A stretch of 64,000 nt of DNA from Meiothermus taiwanensis DSM 14542 (GCA_000482765.1 AXWR01000002.1:62001-126000), one strand, 5' to 3'. Numbered from the stretch's first letter, positions 1 to 8,360 are shown. Numbers and translations: made by a program. Notes: a model not told the origin generated them from the letters alone.

Positions 1-503
1 TCAGGCCCGATGGCGGCGTGGTGCGCCTCTTCGGCCACCCCCCCCGCAGCCTGGCGGCGGCCCGGGTGCGCGCCTACATCCCCCAGCACCTGACCTTCCC
101 CTCCACCCTACGGGCCGAGGAGGTGCTGGAAGCCGCCCGTCGGCTCAAAGGGGCCAGCCCGGCCAGCAAGGAGGAGGCCATCTGGCGCATGGGCCTGCAA
201 GACCGCCTCAAACAACCGGTTGCCCAGCTATCCGGGGGCTGGCGGCAGCGCCTGACCCTGGCCGCTGGCTTGATGGGGTATCCCCCGCTGTGGCTGTTGG
301 ACGAGCCGGCCTCGGCCCTGGACAGCGAGGGCCTGGCCTGCTTACAGGACTGGCTTGCGGCCCACCTGGCCATGGGCGGACTGGTGATACTTTCGGCCCA
401 TCGACAAGAGGAAATCTCACGCCTGGCCGAGCGGTACATCTACCTGGAAAACGGCCGGGTGGTTCGACAAGGAAGGATTGAGTATGCACAAGAACCGTCG
501 TGA
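1..503 (+). CDS. NosF-type ABC transporter ATP-binding protein, 5' end outside window
   Basis: ATP-binding subunit of an ABC transporter; about 166 residues are visible and the Walker A part lies left of the window. The signature sequence LSGGWRQRL (about 228-254), Walker B LWLLDEP (about 289-309) and the H-loop LSAH are all present. The downstream genes (two NosL-type proteins and a NosY-like permease) make this the NosF member of a NosDFY-type copper/sulfur supply system for an extracytoplasmic metalloenzyme. No nosZ or nosD is in view, so a link to nitrous oxide reductase is only inferred. The end overlaps the next gene by 20 bases, which suggests translational coupling. Confidence 0.8.
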   Translation, partial: RPDGGVVRLFGHPPRSLAAARVRAYIPQHLTFPSTLRAEEVLEAARRLKGASPASKEEAIWRMGLQDRLKQPVAQLSGGWRQRLTLAAGLMGYPPLWLLDEPASALDSEGLACLQDWLAAHLAMGGLVILSAHRQEEISRLAERYIYLENGRVVRQGRIEYAQEPS

Positions 504-1155
504 AGTGGTCAAGTTGCTTACGGCTTTAGGAGCTTCTAGCGCGCTGGCCCAGACCCTGGCCCAGCACATGCACCAGAACCATCAGCACAGCCCCTCTACG
601 TCCCAGGCCATGGGCGTGACCGTCGCCCCCAAGCCCATCCCCTGGGAGAACGGCACCTGTGACTTCTGCGAGATGCCCCTCAAAACCCCTGCCCCCGGGG
701 CCTGGATGGGCCGCACCTTTGCCCCTGGCTTCTTCGAGCAGACCTATAGCCAGATAGCCCTCAAGGAGCCGGCCAAGGGCCGGGAAGCCCACCACTTCGA
801 GTCCATCGCCTGCATGGTGAACTACGCCTGGGTCTACGGCCTGCGCGATGGGGTGGAGGGCACCTTCTACGTAACCGACCGGGGGGCCTACGACCCGGCC
901 AAGGGGCCGGCTGCAGTGAGCCTGATCCCAGCCCGCCAGGCCGTGTACCTGTGGGGTGAGAAGCGCGGCTGGGTGGTGATGGACGCAAAGATCGCCGCCT
1001 TCAAGACCCCCGAGGCCGCCATGGCCTTTGCTAAGGGCATCCCCGATCTGGGCCGCACCCGCATTTTGGACTGGCAGACCCTGCTGGACCTGGCCCCCCT
1101 GCCGGAGATGGGCCTGGTGAACCTGCTGGCCAAGCATTCCGGGCTGCTGAAATAA
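484..1155 (+). CDS. NosL-type copper-binding protein with His-rich N-terminus
   Basis: 223 residues. The N-terminus MHKNRREVVKLL followed by a hydrophobic stretch resembles a twin-arginine export signal. After it comes a His/Met-rich segment (HMHQNHQH) and then the NosL signature C59-x2-C62-x-M64 (CDFCEM). NosL proteins are extracytoplasmic Cu(I) chaperones, so export and copper binding are the likely role. A TTG six bases upstream is possible, but the ATG at 484 is preferred because it directly begins the twin-arginine segment. A GC-rich hairpin follows the stop codon. Confidence 0.78.
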   Translation: MHKNRREVVKLLTALGASSALAQTLAQHMHQNHQHSPSTSQAMGVTVAPKPIPWENGTCDFCEMPLKTPAPGAWMGRTFAPGFFEQTYSQIALKEPAKGREAHHFESIACMVNYAWVYGLRDGVEGTFYVTDRGAYDPAKGPAAVSLIPARQAVYLWGEKRGWVVMDAKIAAFKTPEAAMAFAKGIPDLGRTRILDWQTLLDLAPLPEMGLVNLLAKHSGLLK

Positions 1156-1169
1156 GCGCTATAGTCTGG

Positions 1170-1196
1170 GCGGGGGCAGAGTCTGCCCCCGCTTTT
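1170..1196 (+). terminator. Hairpin with short T tract between the two nosL-type genes
   Basis: A perfect 10-bp stem (GCGGGGGCAG at 1170-1179, CTGCCCCCGC at 1183-1192) with a 3-base loop, followed by four T. The T tract is short, so it may be a partial terminator or an mRNA-stabilising hairpin that lowers expression of the downstream genes. Confidence 0.6.
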
Positions 1197-1210
1197 GGAG
1201 GAGCCCTGCA

Positions 1211-1714
1211 ATGAAGCGACGTACCCTTATAAAAAGCCTGCTGGGCCTGCCCCTGGGGTTGGGCCTGCTCCAGCCAACCCTGGCCGCACCCCGCCCCCTG
1301 CGGGTGGGGGTGGATGCCTGCCCCTACTGCAATATGACCCTCCTGGATGCCCGCTATGCGGCCCAGATGGTAACCAGCACCGGCCGGGTCTACCACTACG
1401 ACGACGTGGGCTGCCTGCTGGACCATCTGCTGGGCTACGGCGGGCCTAAGGCCACCCCGCGGGAGGTCTACGTGGCCGACTTTGCCGCCTCCGAGCGCCA
1501 GGCGGCCCGCTTCCTCCCCGCCCAGCAGGCCTATTTCCTCTACCACGAGCGCATCCGTACCCCCATGGGGACAGGCCTGCTGGCCTTTGCCAGCCCAGGG
1601 GCCCTCGAGGCCTACCTTCGGGAAAAACCCCAGCACGCCGGCGAACAGCTACGCTGGAACAACCTTTTAGCCAGGGGCCGCCAGCGGGCCTGGGTGCCCG
1701 GTTACGGAAGGTAG
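1211..1714 (+). CDS. NosL-type copper-binding protein, second copy
   Basis: 167 residues. MKRRTLIKSLLG followed by a Leu-rich stretch ending near Ala26 is a good twin-arginine signal. The signature C37-x2-C40-x-M42 (CPYCNM) is the NosL copper site. It shares the overall layout of the preceding protein (CxxCxM, then a Tyr/Asp-rich core and an Ala-rich C-terminus) but lacks the His-rich segment. GGAGGAGCC stands before the ATG as a ribosome binding site. Two bases separate its stop codon from the permease start, so the two are co-translated. Function as an extracytoplasmic copper chaperone is inferred from the family. Confidence 0.78.
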   Translation: MKRRTLIKSLLGLPLGLGLLQPTLAAPRPLRVGVDACPYCNMTLLDARYAAQMVTSTGRVYHYDDVGCLLDHLLGYGGPKATPREVYVADFAASERQAARFLPAQQAYFLYHERIRTPMGTGLLAFASPGALEAYLREKPQHAGEQLRWNNLLARGRQRAWVPGYGR

Positions 1715-1716
1715 GG

Positions 1717-2469
1717 ATGGCCCTGCTGCCCCTCTACGCCAGGGCCCTTCTGCGCAACCCCTGGGCCTTCGCCCCGTTTGGGCTTTTACCCCTGCTGGCC
1801 CTGGCCTTCCAGGGCCGGGGGGAGGCGGTGGCGGTGGTCTCGCTTTTCGCCGCGCTTTCGCTTCTTTTGCCCCCTCTGGTACTGGCCCTGGCCCTTCCCA
1901 TGCTCACCCCACGGGAAGACTGGGCCTTCTGGGCGGGCCTGCCCCAAGGCCCGGCCCGGCTTTACCTGGGCGGGGTGCTGGGGGTGGGGCTGGGGCTGAG
2001 CCTACCCATCCTGGGGGGGCTGGCCCTGGCTGCCGGGCTTTTGGGGCTGGGGAGCAAGGCCGCCGGGCTGCTGCTTCTGAGCGGCCTGGGGCTTTTGTGG
2101 TTCTGGGTGGCCCTGGCCGGCTGGGTGGGGGCCGGCCTCGAGCCCGCCCGGGCCCTGGGGGTAGGCCTCCTGGTCTGGGGGCTGCTGGTGCTGGCTTACG
2201 ACCCCTTGGTGGTGGGAATAGCGGTGGCCCTGCGGGAATACCCCCTGGAAAGGTTCTTGCTGCCGGCGGTGCTCCTAAACCCCCTCGAGCTTTTCCGGGT
2301 AGGGCTTCTCTATGCCCTCGAGGCCCCGGTGCTGGTGGGGCCCACCGGATACTTGCTCAGGGAGTTTCTGGGTTTTACCGGCGGTTTACTCCCTTTGGGG
2401 GTGGGTCTGCTGAGCGTCGGCGCGGGGCTTGTGGGCGCGGGCTGGCGCTTTGCCAGACGGGACAGATAG
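1717..2469 (+). CDS. NosY-like ABC-2 permease
   Basis: 250 residues with about six hydrophobic segments (near residues 14-32, 37-60, 86-108, 110-140, 144-165, 218-240). The segment NPLELFRVGLLYALEAP before the last helix resembles the NosY/ABC-2 permease C-terminal region. It would pair with the NosF-type ATPase at the left edge to move a copper- or sulfur-related substrate for cofactor assembly. It starts 2 bases after the second nosL-type gene. CcmB-like permease is an alternative, but the nos context favours NosY. Confidence 0.65.
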   Translation: MALLPLYARALLRNPWAFAPFGLLPLLALAFQGRGEAVAVVSLFAALSLLLPPLVLALALPMLTPREDWAFWAGLPQGPARLYLGGVLGVGLGLSLPILGGLALAAGLLGLGSKAAGLLLLSGLGLLWFWVALAGWVGAGLEPARALGVGLLVWGLLVLAYDPLVVGIAVALREYPLERFLLPAVLLNPLELFRVGLLYALEAPVLVGPTGYLLREFLGFTGGLLPLGVGLLSVGAGLVGAGWRFARRDR

Positions 2470-2525
2470 GGCTGTACGGCTTCTTACACATGCGCTCCTA
2501 GCCTGCGCTCACAATGGTGATTGGC

Positions 2526-2966
2526 ATGAAAAGGTTTTTTCTTTCTGTTCTCTTTGTGCTCATCGGCTTAGCCCAGGCCCAGCCCACGCTAAAGCTCGAG
2601 CAGGGCTGGGTGCGGCGGGTGCCGGGCAACATCACCGCGGCCTACCTGGTGCTTTACAACCCCAGCAACCAGCCCATCCGCATCCTGGGGGCCAGCACCC
2701 CTATCGCCACCCGGGTGGAGTTCCACCAGACCACGCACGCCGGCCACGACGACCACCTGGACATCTCGGCCATGAAGCGGGTGGAAACCCTCACCGTGCC
2801 CGCTCGAGGCCGGCTGGAGATCCTGCCCGGCAAGTACCACCTGATGCTCTACGGCCTGCGCGACAAGAACCCCCGCCCCTTGCAGGAGGGGCAGAAGGTG
2901 CCGATAACCCTGAGGCTCGAGGGTGGGGCCACCCTCACCTTTACTCTCACCGCCCAGATGCGCTAG
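2526..2966 (+). CDS. PCu(A)C-family periplasmic copper chaperone
   Basis: 146 residues beginning MKRFFLSVLFVLIGLAQA, a Sec signal peptide cleaved near residue 18. The Cu(I) motif of the family is visible: H67 in a His-rich loop with H71, H74 and H77, then M83, 21 residues, then H105-L-M107. These chaperones deliver copper to the CuA site of haem-copper oxidases or act in copper storage. An ATG 12 bases upstream would add four residues before the signal; the inner ATG is preferred because the signal peptide then begins with MKR. It closes the nos-type cluster. Confidence 0.85.
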   Translation: MKRFFLSVLFVLIGLAQAQPTLKLEQGWVRRVPGNITAAYLVLYNPSNQPIRILGASTPIATRVEFHQTTHAGHDDHLDISAMKRVETLTVPARGRLEILPGKYHLMLYGLRDKNPRPLQEGQKVPITLRLEGGATLTFTLTAQMR

Positions 2967-3090
2967 GCCGTTCGTACACCAGGGTTCAACGCCCACAACA
3001 TTGGCTCGCCCATGCAACCCAGCCTACCGCGATGCATACCCTCTCGATTACGAAAAAATTGGTTCGGTACTTCTCTATTCAGAAGGTCAT

Positions 3091-3119
3091 TTGCACATAA
3101 TATCCCCCTGGGGTATAAT
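3091..3119 (+). promoter_or_regulatory. Strong sigma-70-type promoter carrying a CsoR-type operator
   Basis: TTGCAC at 3091-3096, a 17-base spacer and TATAAT at 3114-3119 make a near-consensus promoter. The palindrome TATCCCCCTGGGGTATA (3101-3117) fills the spacer and runs into the -10 box. A nearly identical palindrome precedes the csoR-like gene 1 kb downstream. A bound repressor would block polymerase. The transcript would start near 3126, a few bases before the 44-codon gene. Confidence 0.75.
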
Positions 3120-3129
3120 GGCCCCGGAT

Positions 3130-3264
3130 ATGGCGCGCTTTATAAAAGTTGGGGTGGAGCGCCTGCATAGCGGGCTGGCCTGCCGTTTGCGTGGGTTTTC
3201 ACTATGCCGGGTAGCCCCCTGGGTCGCGCTGCTGGCGCTGGGATGGGTGGTGCATAGCCGATGA
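3130..3264 (+). CDS. Small membrane protein, 44 residues, unknown function
   Basis: A short reading frame that begins about 4 bases after the predicted transcription start and ends in ATGA, overlapping the start of the next gene. The product has a basic N-terminal half with two cysteines (about residues 18 and 26) and one hydrophobic helix near residues 29-41. It has no ribosome binding site and would be read from a leaderless or near-leaderless mRNA. It may be a real small membrane protein, or mainly a coupling device for the thioredoxin fusion gene. I recognise no family. Confidence 0.5.
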   Translation: MARFIKVGVERLHSGLACRLRGFSLCRVAPWVALLALGWVVHSR

Positions 3265-4073
3265 AACTCACCCCGGATGCCCTCGTGCTGGGGCCTCTGG
3301 CCCTGAGCTGGCCCAACCTGGCCCTGCTGGTGGGCATTCTGGCCTTTATCTGGTTGGCTGCCCGGCAAGGCCTGGAAAGCAAAGCCTGGTGGGTCTTGCT
3401 GGCAGCGCTTTTGGCCGCCCGGACGGGCTATATGATGGCCCACCTCTCCACCTGGCCCAGCCTGGGGGCCGCCCTCCTGGGCATTGTGGACATCCGCAGC
3501 GGGGGCTGGAACTGGTGGGTGGGGCTTCCGGTGGGGGCTTTGGCCGCGGTCTGGCTCTTGCGCCAAGAAAGCCCACGGCTTTTGCTACCGGGCGGCGCGG
3601 CCCTGGCGCTGGCCTTGTTGCCCCTGGGGGTGCAGTTTAGCCTGACCCGGCCTGCCCAGATCCCCACCCTGCCCGCGGAGGCCAGCCGCGTGCTGCAGTA
3701 CCTCGAGCCCGGCCAGACCCGGCCCCTGGAAGTGCGCTTTGCCGACCTCCCCAAACCCATGCTGCTCAACTTCTGGGCCACCTGGTGCCCCCCCTGCCGG
3801 GCCGAGATGCCCCTTTTGGTGGAGTACCAGCAGAAAGGTTACCCCATCGTGCTGCTCAACGCCGGCGAGGACGTAGGGGCCATCCAGGGCTTTTTAGCCC
3901 AGAGCGGGCTTTCGGCCCGGGTTTTCCTGGACAGCGCCGGCTTGCAGCGGGCCTTCCAGGTAAGCGGGCTGCCCACCACCCTGCTGATTGGCACCGATGG
4001 GAAGGTGCTGGCCCGCCACTTGGGGCCGGTGAACCGGGCCCAGCTCGAGCAGCTCTTGCGACGGCTGGAGTAA
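3261..4073 (+). CDS. Lgt-like membrane module fused to a TlpA-type thioredoxin domain
   Basis: 270 residues. The first 125 hold four hydrophobic helices, and the opening (LVLGPLALSW) and GGWNWWVGLPVGALA resemble the start and core of prolipoprotein diacylglyceryl transferase, but the module is too short to be a full Lgt. Residues 140-270 are a TlpA/ResA-type thioredoxin domain with W-C176-P-P-C179 and the cis-proline loop GLPTT. It probably anchors a thiol-disulfide reductase outside the membrane, for cytochrome or CuA maturation. The start overlaps the small upstream gene (ATGA). Expression is likely set by the operator-bearing promoter at 3091. Confidence 0.75.
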   Translation: MKLTPDALVLGPLALSWPNLALLVGILAFIWLAARQGLESKAWWVLLAALLAARTGYMMAHLSTWPSLGAALLGIVDIRSGGWNWWVGLPVGALAAVWLLRQESPRLLLPGGAALALALLPLGVQFSLTRPAQIPTLPAEASRVLQYLEPGQTRPLEVRFADLPKPMLLNFWATWCPPCRAEMPLLVEYQQKGYPIVLLNAGEDVGAIQGFLAQSGLSARVFLDSAGLQRAFQVSGLPTTLLIGTDGKVLARHLGPVNRAQLEQLLRRLE

Positions 4074-4084
4074 AAACCCCGCTG

Positions 4085-4129
4085 TTGGAAGGAGCGGGCA
4101 CCTTGGGGTACGATACCCCCTGGGGATAC
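4085..4129 (+). promoter_or_regulatory. Promoter and CsoR-type operator in front of the repressor gene
   Basis: A possible promoter TTGGAA (4085-4090), 18-base spacer, TACGAT (4109-4114) overlaps the palindrome GATACCCCCTGGGGATAC (4112-4129), whose right end is 3 bases from the repressor ATG. It shares the core CCCCCTGGGG with A/T-rich arms with the operator at 3101. The position fits autoregulation. Confidence 0.65.
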
Positions 4130-4132
4130 GCC

Positions 4133-4408
4133 ATGCGCACTGTCAAAAAACACGACCTCGAGGCCCGCACCCGCATCCTGAACCGGCTCAAGCGGCTGGA
4201 GGGGCAGGTTCGGGGCCTGCAAAAGATGGTGGAAGAAGACCGCGACTGCCGCGAAATCCTAACGCTGCTGGCTGGCATCAGAAGCGCCCTGGAAGCCACC
4301 GGCGACCTCATCTTTGAGACCTACCTGGAGGAGTGCCGGGCCGACCTAGCCAAAGGCCAGGGGGACACCAAAGCCATCGTAGAGGCCGTGCGCCTGCTGC
4401 GCGGCTAG
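4133..4408 (+). CDS. CsoR/RcnR/CstR-family transcriptional repressor
   Basis: 91 residues, all-helical, with the family core RILNRLKRLEGQVRGLQKMV (residues 14-33). The classical copper site is Cys-His-Cys. Here C39 and C68 are in the right places, but the residue four before the second Cys is Tyr64 instead of His, so the metal set is C-Y-C. Loss of this His while both Cys stay is a feature of sulfur/persulfide-sensing relatives (CstR); the neighbours are nevertheless copper genes. The inducer is therefore open. The operator directly before the ATG argues that it represses itself and the thioredoxin operon. Confidence 0.85.
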   Translation: MRTVKKHDLEARTRILNRLKRLEGQVRGLQKMVEEDRDCREILTLLAGIRSALEATGDLIFETYLEECRADLAKGQGDTKAIVEAVRLLRG

Positions 4409-4436
4409 ACAGTACAGAGCCCTTGGAGGCCGGCTG

Positions 4437-6917
4437 CTATCGCAGGGGATGGGTTTGAGGGCTGTTGTGTTGGCGCAACCAGACCACAAAAAGCATGGCA
4501 AAAGCCCAGCTCAGCAAGAGCGCAGCCCCCACCAGACCCCAGGCCGGCCCGGGTAGGGGGGCGAGTCCCAGCACCGCCCGCAAGGGCTCCAGCGTCACGG
4601 TTAGGATCTGCAACCCGGCACTTGCCAGAAGAATCAGCAGCAAAATAGGGTTGCCTAGGGGGCGGCTGGTAGTCAGGCGCGAGGGCTGGGCAAACAGCAA
4701 CTGGGCCAGCGACTCGTAGAGAAAAAGTGCCGAGCGTACCGCCACTGGAGCCAGCTGGTAGAGCGGTAGCAGGGCCAGCAAGGCCAGCCCCAGCCCGGCC
4801 TTGACCACCCCAGTACCCAGAATAAAGGCCAATGAGAAGCGATCCAGCAGGGGCTGGCGGGGGTGGTAGGGCGGACGATGCATAACCTCGGGATGCCGAT
4901 CCAGGCTCAGCGCCAGGGCCGGTGGCCCGTCGGCGATGATGTTGATCCACAGCAGCTGCACCGCCGTGAGCGGCACCAGCAGCGCGCCGGCAGCATCGCG
5001 CAAACCCAGCAAGGCTGCCCCAATTACGCCCCCGGCCACCAACAGAACCAGGGCCACGTTGGTGGAAAAGAGGAAGCGGATGAAGGAGCGGATGTTTTCG
5101 TAGATGTTGCGCCCTTCTTCGACGGCGTTCACAATGGTGGCGAAGTTGTCGTCTAAGAGCACCAGGTCGGCCACCTCGCGGCTTACATCGGAGCCGCGCT
5201 GCCCCATCGCCACCCCCACATCGGCCCGTTTGAGGGCTGGGGCATCGTTGATTCCATCGCCGGTCATAGCCACAATCTCCCCCTGAGCCTTGAGCAGATT
5301 GACCAGGTGCAGCTTGTGCTCGGGGGAGACTCGAGCAAACACGTTAACCTCCTGCAGGGCCCGTTGCAGCCCCTCCGGGGTGTAGCTTTCAATATCTTCA
5401 CCGGTCAGCACCCGCTGGCCCGGAATACCGACCTGCTGCGCCACCGCGAGGGCGGTAGCCGGGTGGTCGCCGGTGATCATCAGCACCCGAATGCCCGCTG
5501 CCTGGGCGCGGCGGATGGCCTCGGGTACTTCGGGCCGGGGCGGATCCCAGAGCAGGGCCAGCCCAAGCCAGGTCAGATGGTCTTCCCCTTCTCCTGGCCC
5601 CCAGGCAAAGGCCAGCAAGCGGTAGCCTTGGTGGGCGTAAGCCTCGATTTTCTCCTGCCACAGGGCCCGCTCGTGGGGCTCGAGCTGGCAACGGGCCAGC
5701 AGCACCTCGGGCGCACCCTTGAGATAGCTCACCACCTGACCGGCCTCCTCCACCGTAACCCGCATGTACTTCCAGGCGCTATCGAACGGGCGGCTGGACA
5801 GGCGGGGGTGCGCTTGGCGCAGGGCCGGCACATCCATCCCGGCCTTGCGTAGGTGCTCGAGCAGGGCCAGCTCGAGGGGGTCTCCCACCGGGCTGCCCGG
5901 CTCTGCGTCGGAGGCCAGCGCCATGGCCCGATGACCCCGCAACGGATCTGGCAGGTCGGTGGCCCGCACCTCCATCTGGTTCTGGGTTAGGGTGCCGGTT
6001 TTGTCGGTGGCAATCACCGTGACCGAGCCCAGGGCTTCCACCGCTGAAAGCCGCCTTACCACGGCCTTGCGTCCCGCCATGCGCTCTACCCCCAGGGCCA
6101 GGGCCAGGGTCAGAACGGCGGGCAGGCCCTCCGGCACAGCCGCCACCGCCAGGGCCACAGTGAACAGGAATGCCTTCGAAAAATGGGCGGTGCCCTCCGC
6201 CAGAAGGATACCGAGCAGCAACGCCAGGGCCAGCAGGCCCACCCAAAGGGCAACCTGATGCCCAAAAGCGTCCAGGCGCCGCTCGAGCGGGGTCTTTTCC
6301 ATCCGGATACTGCCCAGCATCTCGGCCAGGCGGCCCATGGCGCTGTGGGGGCCGGTGCGGGTCAGCTCGATCCAGCCCGTGCCCCGCAGCACCAGGGTTC
6401 CAGAGAACACCTCCTCCCCCGGGCCCTTGTCCACCGGCACGCTTTCGCCGGTCAGCAGCGATTCGTCTACCATAAGGCCCTGGCCCTCCAGCAGCAGGCC
6501 ATCGGCGGGAATGCGCTCTCCGGCCTCGAGCCGCACCAGATCGCCTGGCACTAGCTGCTGGCTGGGAACGCGGGACAGCACCCCTTGGCGCAGCACCCAT
6601 ACCTGCGGAGCTGCCAGGGCCTTGAGGCGGGCCAGGGCGTTTTCCGCCCGGCGCTCCTGCCAGACCCCCAGTCCTGCGTTGAAGAGCAGGATAATCAGGA
6701 TCGCCAGCGCTTCAAAAGGGGCTCCCTGGCGGCCCTCGTAGAACCACAGGGCCAGCTCCACCAGCAGGGCGAAGAGCAGGATATAGATCAGGGGGCTTCT
6801 AAACTGACGAAGAAAGCGCCGCCAGAGGGGTTCTGGCGGCTGCTCGGGCAGGGTGTTGGGGCCATAACGGGCCAATCGATCCGCCGCCTCCCGTTGGGAG
6901 AGCCCCGTGCGCTTCAT
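4437..6917 (-). CDS. P2-type cation-transporting ATPase (calcium-pump-like)
   Basis: 826 residues. The actuator loop TGES (156-159), transmembrane-4 motif PEGLP (262-266), phosphorylation site DKTGTLT with D305, and the hinge [11 protein letters not shown] are all present. PEGLPAV and a TM6 of the form N-I-I-A-D resemble SERCA-like P2A pumps, but the TM5 Glu and TM6 Thr used for calcium in SERCA are not evident. The cation (Ca, Mn, Mg or monovalent) is therefore uncertain. There is no CPC motif, so it is not a copper pump despite the neighbours. The ATG overlaps the stop of the upstream universal stress gene (TGATG). Confidence 0.85.
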   Translation of the reverse strand: MKRTGLSQREAADRLARYGPNTLPEQPPEPLWRRFLRQFRSPLIYILLFALLVELALWFYEGRQGAPFEALAILIILLFNAGLGVWQERRAENALARLKALAAPQVWVLRQGVLSRVPSQQLVPGDLVRLEAGERIPADGLLLEGQGLMVDESLLTGESVPVDKGPGEEVFSGTLVLRGTGWIELTRTGPHSAMGRLAEMLGSIRMEKTPLERRLDAFGHQVALWVGLLALALLLGILLAEGTAHFSKAFLFTVALAVAAVPEGLPAVLTLALALGVERMAGRKAVVRRLSAVEALGSVTVIATDKTGTLTQNQMEVRATDLPDPLRGHRAMALASDAEPGSPVGDPLELALLEHLRKAGMDVPALRQAHPRLSSRPFDSAWKYMRVTVEEAGQVVSYLKGAPEVLLARCQLEPHERALWQEKIEAYAHQGYRLLAFAWGPGEGEDHLTWLGLALLWDPPRPEVPEAIRRAQAAGIRVLMITGDHPATALAVAQQVGIPGQRVLTGEDIESYTPEGLQRALQEVNVFARVSPEHKLHLVNLLKAQGEIVAMTGDGINDAPALKRADVGVAMGQRGSDVSREVADLVLLDDNFATIVNAVEEGRNIYENIRSFIRFLFSTNVALVLLVAGGVIGAALLGLRDAAGALLVPLTAVQLLWINIIADGPPALALSLDRHPEVMHRPPYHPRQPLLDRFSLAFILGTGVVKAGLGLALLALLPLYQLAPVAVRSALFLYESLAQLLFAQPSRLTTSRPLGNPILLLILLASAGLQILTVTLEPLRAVLGLAPLPGPAWGLVGAALLLSWAFAMLFVVWLRQHNSPQTHPLR

Positions 6918-7363
6918 CAAGATCCCTCTCCGGGGTGACGCACCACCAGCACCGGCTTGCTGCTGCGCTGTAGAACCCTCTGCGTCACCGAGCCCAGCAG
7001 GAGCCGATCCAGCCCGCTGCGCCCGTGGGTGCCCATCACCACCAGGTCGTGCGCAGCGGCCTCCTCGGCAATGACCTGGGCGGCGTTGCCCTGCTTGAGC
7101 TCGGCCCTGGCCGGAACCCCCAGGTACTGGGCGAAGCCCTCGGCCCGCTCGAGGGCCTGCTTGCCGGCCACCTCGAGGTCGCGGGTCAGGTCGGGGTAGT
7201 AGGGGATGGTTTCGGGGCCAATCAGAATGCGCGGCACCACCGGCTCCAGCACATACAGCAAGGTGGCCTCGGCCCCCAGGCTTTTGGCCAGCTCGAGGCC
7301 TGCTTTAACGGCGGTCTCGCTGGGGGCGCTGCCATCGGTGGGAATCAGAATGCGTTTGTACAT
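6917..7363 (-). CDS. Universal stress protein, single domain
   Basis: 148 residues beginning MYKRILIPTDGS. The ATP-binding motif G-T-H-G-R-S-G-L-x8-GSV near residues 114-130 marks an ATP-binding UspA-type protein. GAGGAGG stands before the ATG at 7363. It is followed without a gap by the cation ATPase, which suggests joint control during ion or energy stress. Its start MYKR and its fold match the tandem protein directly upstream, so the two are probable duplicates. Confidence 0.9.
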   Translation of the reverse strand: MYKRILIPTDGSAPSETAVKAGLELAKSLGAEATLLYVLEPVVPRILIGPETIPYYPDLTRDLEVAGKQALERAEGFAQYLGVPARAELKQGNAAQVIAEEAAAHDLVVMGTHGRSGLDRLLLGSVTQRVLQRSSKPVLVVRHPGEGS

Positions 7364-7382
7364 GGCTCCTCCTCGCGTTGCA

Positions 7383-8360
7383 TTAGCGCTCCCCCGGTGG
7401 GGGGAGGTGTGACGCATCGGGGTGGGTCAGGGCGGCCGGGTTGCGTACCAACAAAATGGGCTGACGGGCTTGCTGGGCCACATCCTCGGCCACACTACCC
7501 AGCAAAAACTTGCGCAACCCGGTATGTCCGTGGGTACCCAGCACAATCAGATCGGCCTGCTCCTCCTCGGCCACCTGGCGGATGCGCTCTCCAATCAGGT
7601 GCCGCCCGGCCTCCCGCAGGACGGTGTGCACCGCCGGAGCGTGGGTGCAACGCCCGGCCGCTTCGTGCAGGATGAGCTCGCCCTGCTTACGCAGGTGGGC
7701 CTGTTCCTGGGCAAGCCGGGTCTGGAGCTGGGCCTGATCGGTGAACATCCAGGCCCGGCCTGCGCTGCGGTATAGCTGGGTCAGGTCGGGCACCACGTAC
7801 ACCACCGAGAGCCTGGCCTCCAGGGCCCCAGCCAGGGCATCGGCGTGTTGCAGGGCCAGTTCGCTATAAGCGCTGCCATCAAAGGCGACCAGGATGCGCC
7901 TGAATAAGGTGGACTCGAGCCCGTCCCCCCGCACCAACAGGAGCGGTGTAGGGGCCAGGCGGGCCATTCGTTCGGCCACACTGCCCAGCAAAACTCGAGG
8001 CAGCCCGGTGCGCCCGTGGGTGCCCATCACCACCAGGTCGCAGCCATGGGCCACCCCCGCGTCCATCAGGGCTTCGGCCACCCCCGGGCGGCCTTCTGGT
8101 TGCGTGCTGGTGAGCTGGGTCAAACAGGCCACCTGGGCCTGGTCGGCTTTGCGCGCCCACTGCTCCAGGAGGGCTTTCCCTACGGTGCGGGCGCGCTCGA
8201 GGGCTTCCTGGTTATCGCGCAGCTCACGGTAGCGGTGCGGCTCTATGACATGCACAAACACCACCGCAGCCGACAGACGCTTCGCCAGGGCCAACCCCAA
8301 GGCCGCGGCGCGCTCACTGGGAGGGGAGCCATCTACTGGGAGCAGCATGCGTTTGTACAT
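7383..8360 (-). CDS. Tandem-domain universal stress protein
   Basis: 325 residues made of two Usp domains: residues about 1-155 (MYKRMLLPVDGS; GTHGRTGLPRVLLGSV) and 160-305 (RILVAFDGSAYS; GTHGHTGLRKFLLGSV). Both keep the ATP-binding glycine motif. CAGGAGGTGAGG before the ATG at 8360 is a strong ribosome binding site. It lies 19 bases upstream of the single-domain Usp gene, so the three genes Usp2-Usp-ATPase read as one leftward operon. Confidence 0.9.
   Translation of the reverse strand: MYKRMLLPVDGSPPSERAAALGLALAKRLSAAVVFVHVIEPHRYRELRDNQEALERARTVGKALLEQWARKADQAQVACLTQLTSTQPEGRPGVAEALMDAGVAHGCDLVVMGTHGRTGLPRVLLGSVAERMARLAPTPLLLVRGDGLESTLFRRILVAFDGSAYSELALQHADALAGALEARLSVVYVVPDLTQLYRSAGRAWMFTDQAQLQTRLAQEQAHLRKQGELILHEAAGRCTHAPAVHTVLREAGRHLIGERIRQVAEEEQADLIVLGTHGHTGLRKFLLGSVAEDVAQQARQPILLVRNPAALTHPDASHLPPPGER

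Noticed and set aside
4437-6917. Copper-exporting P1B ATPase
   Set aside because: Despite the copper genes next to it, the protein has PEGLP and no CPC motif or metal-binding N-domain, so it is a P2-type pump.
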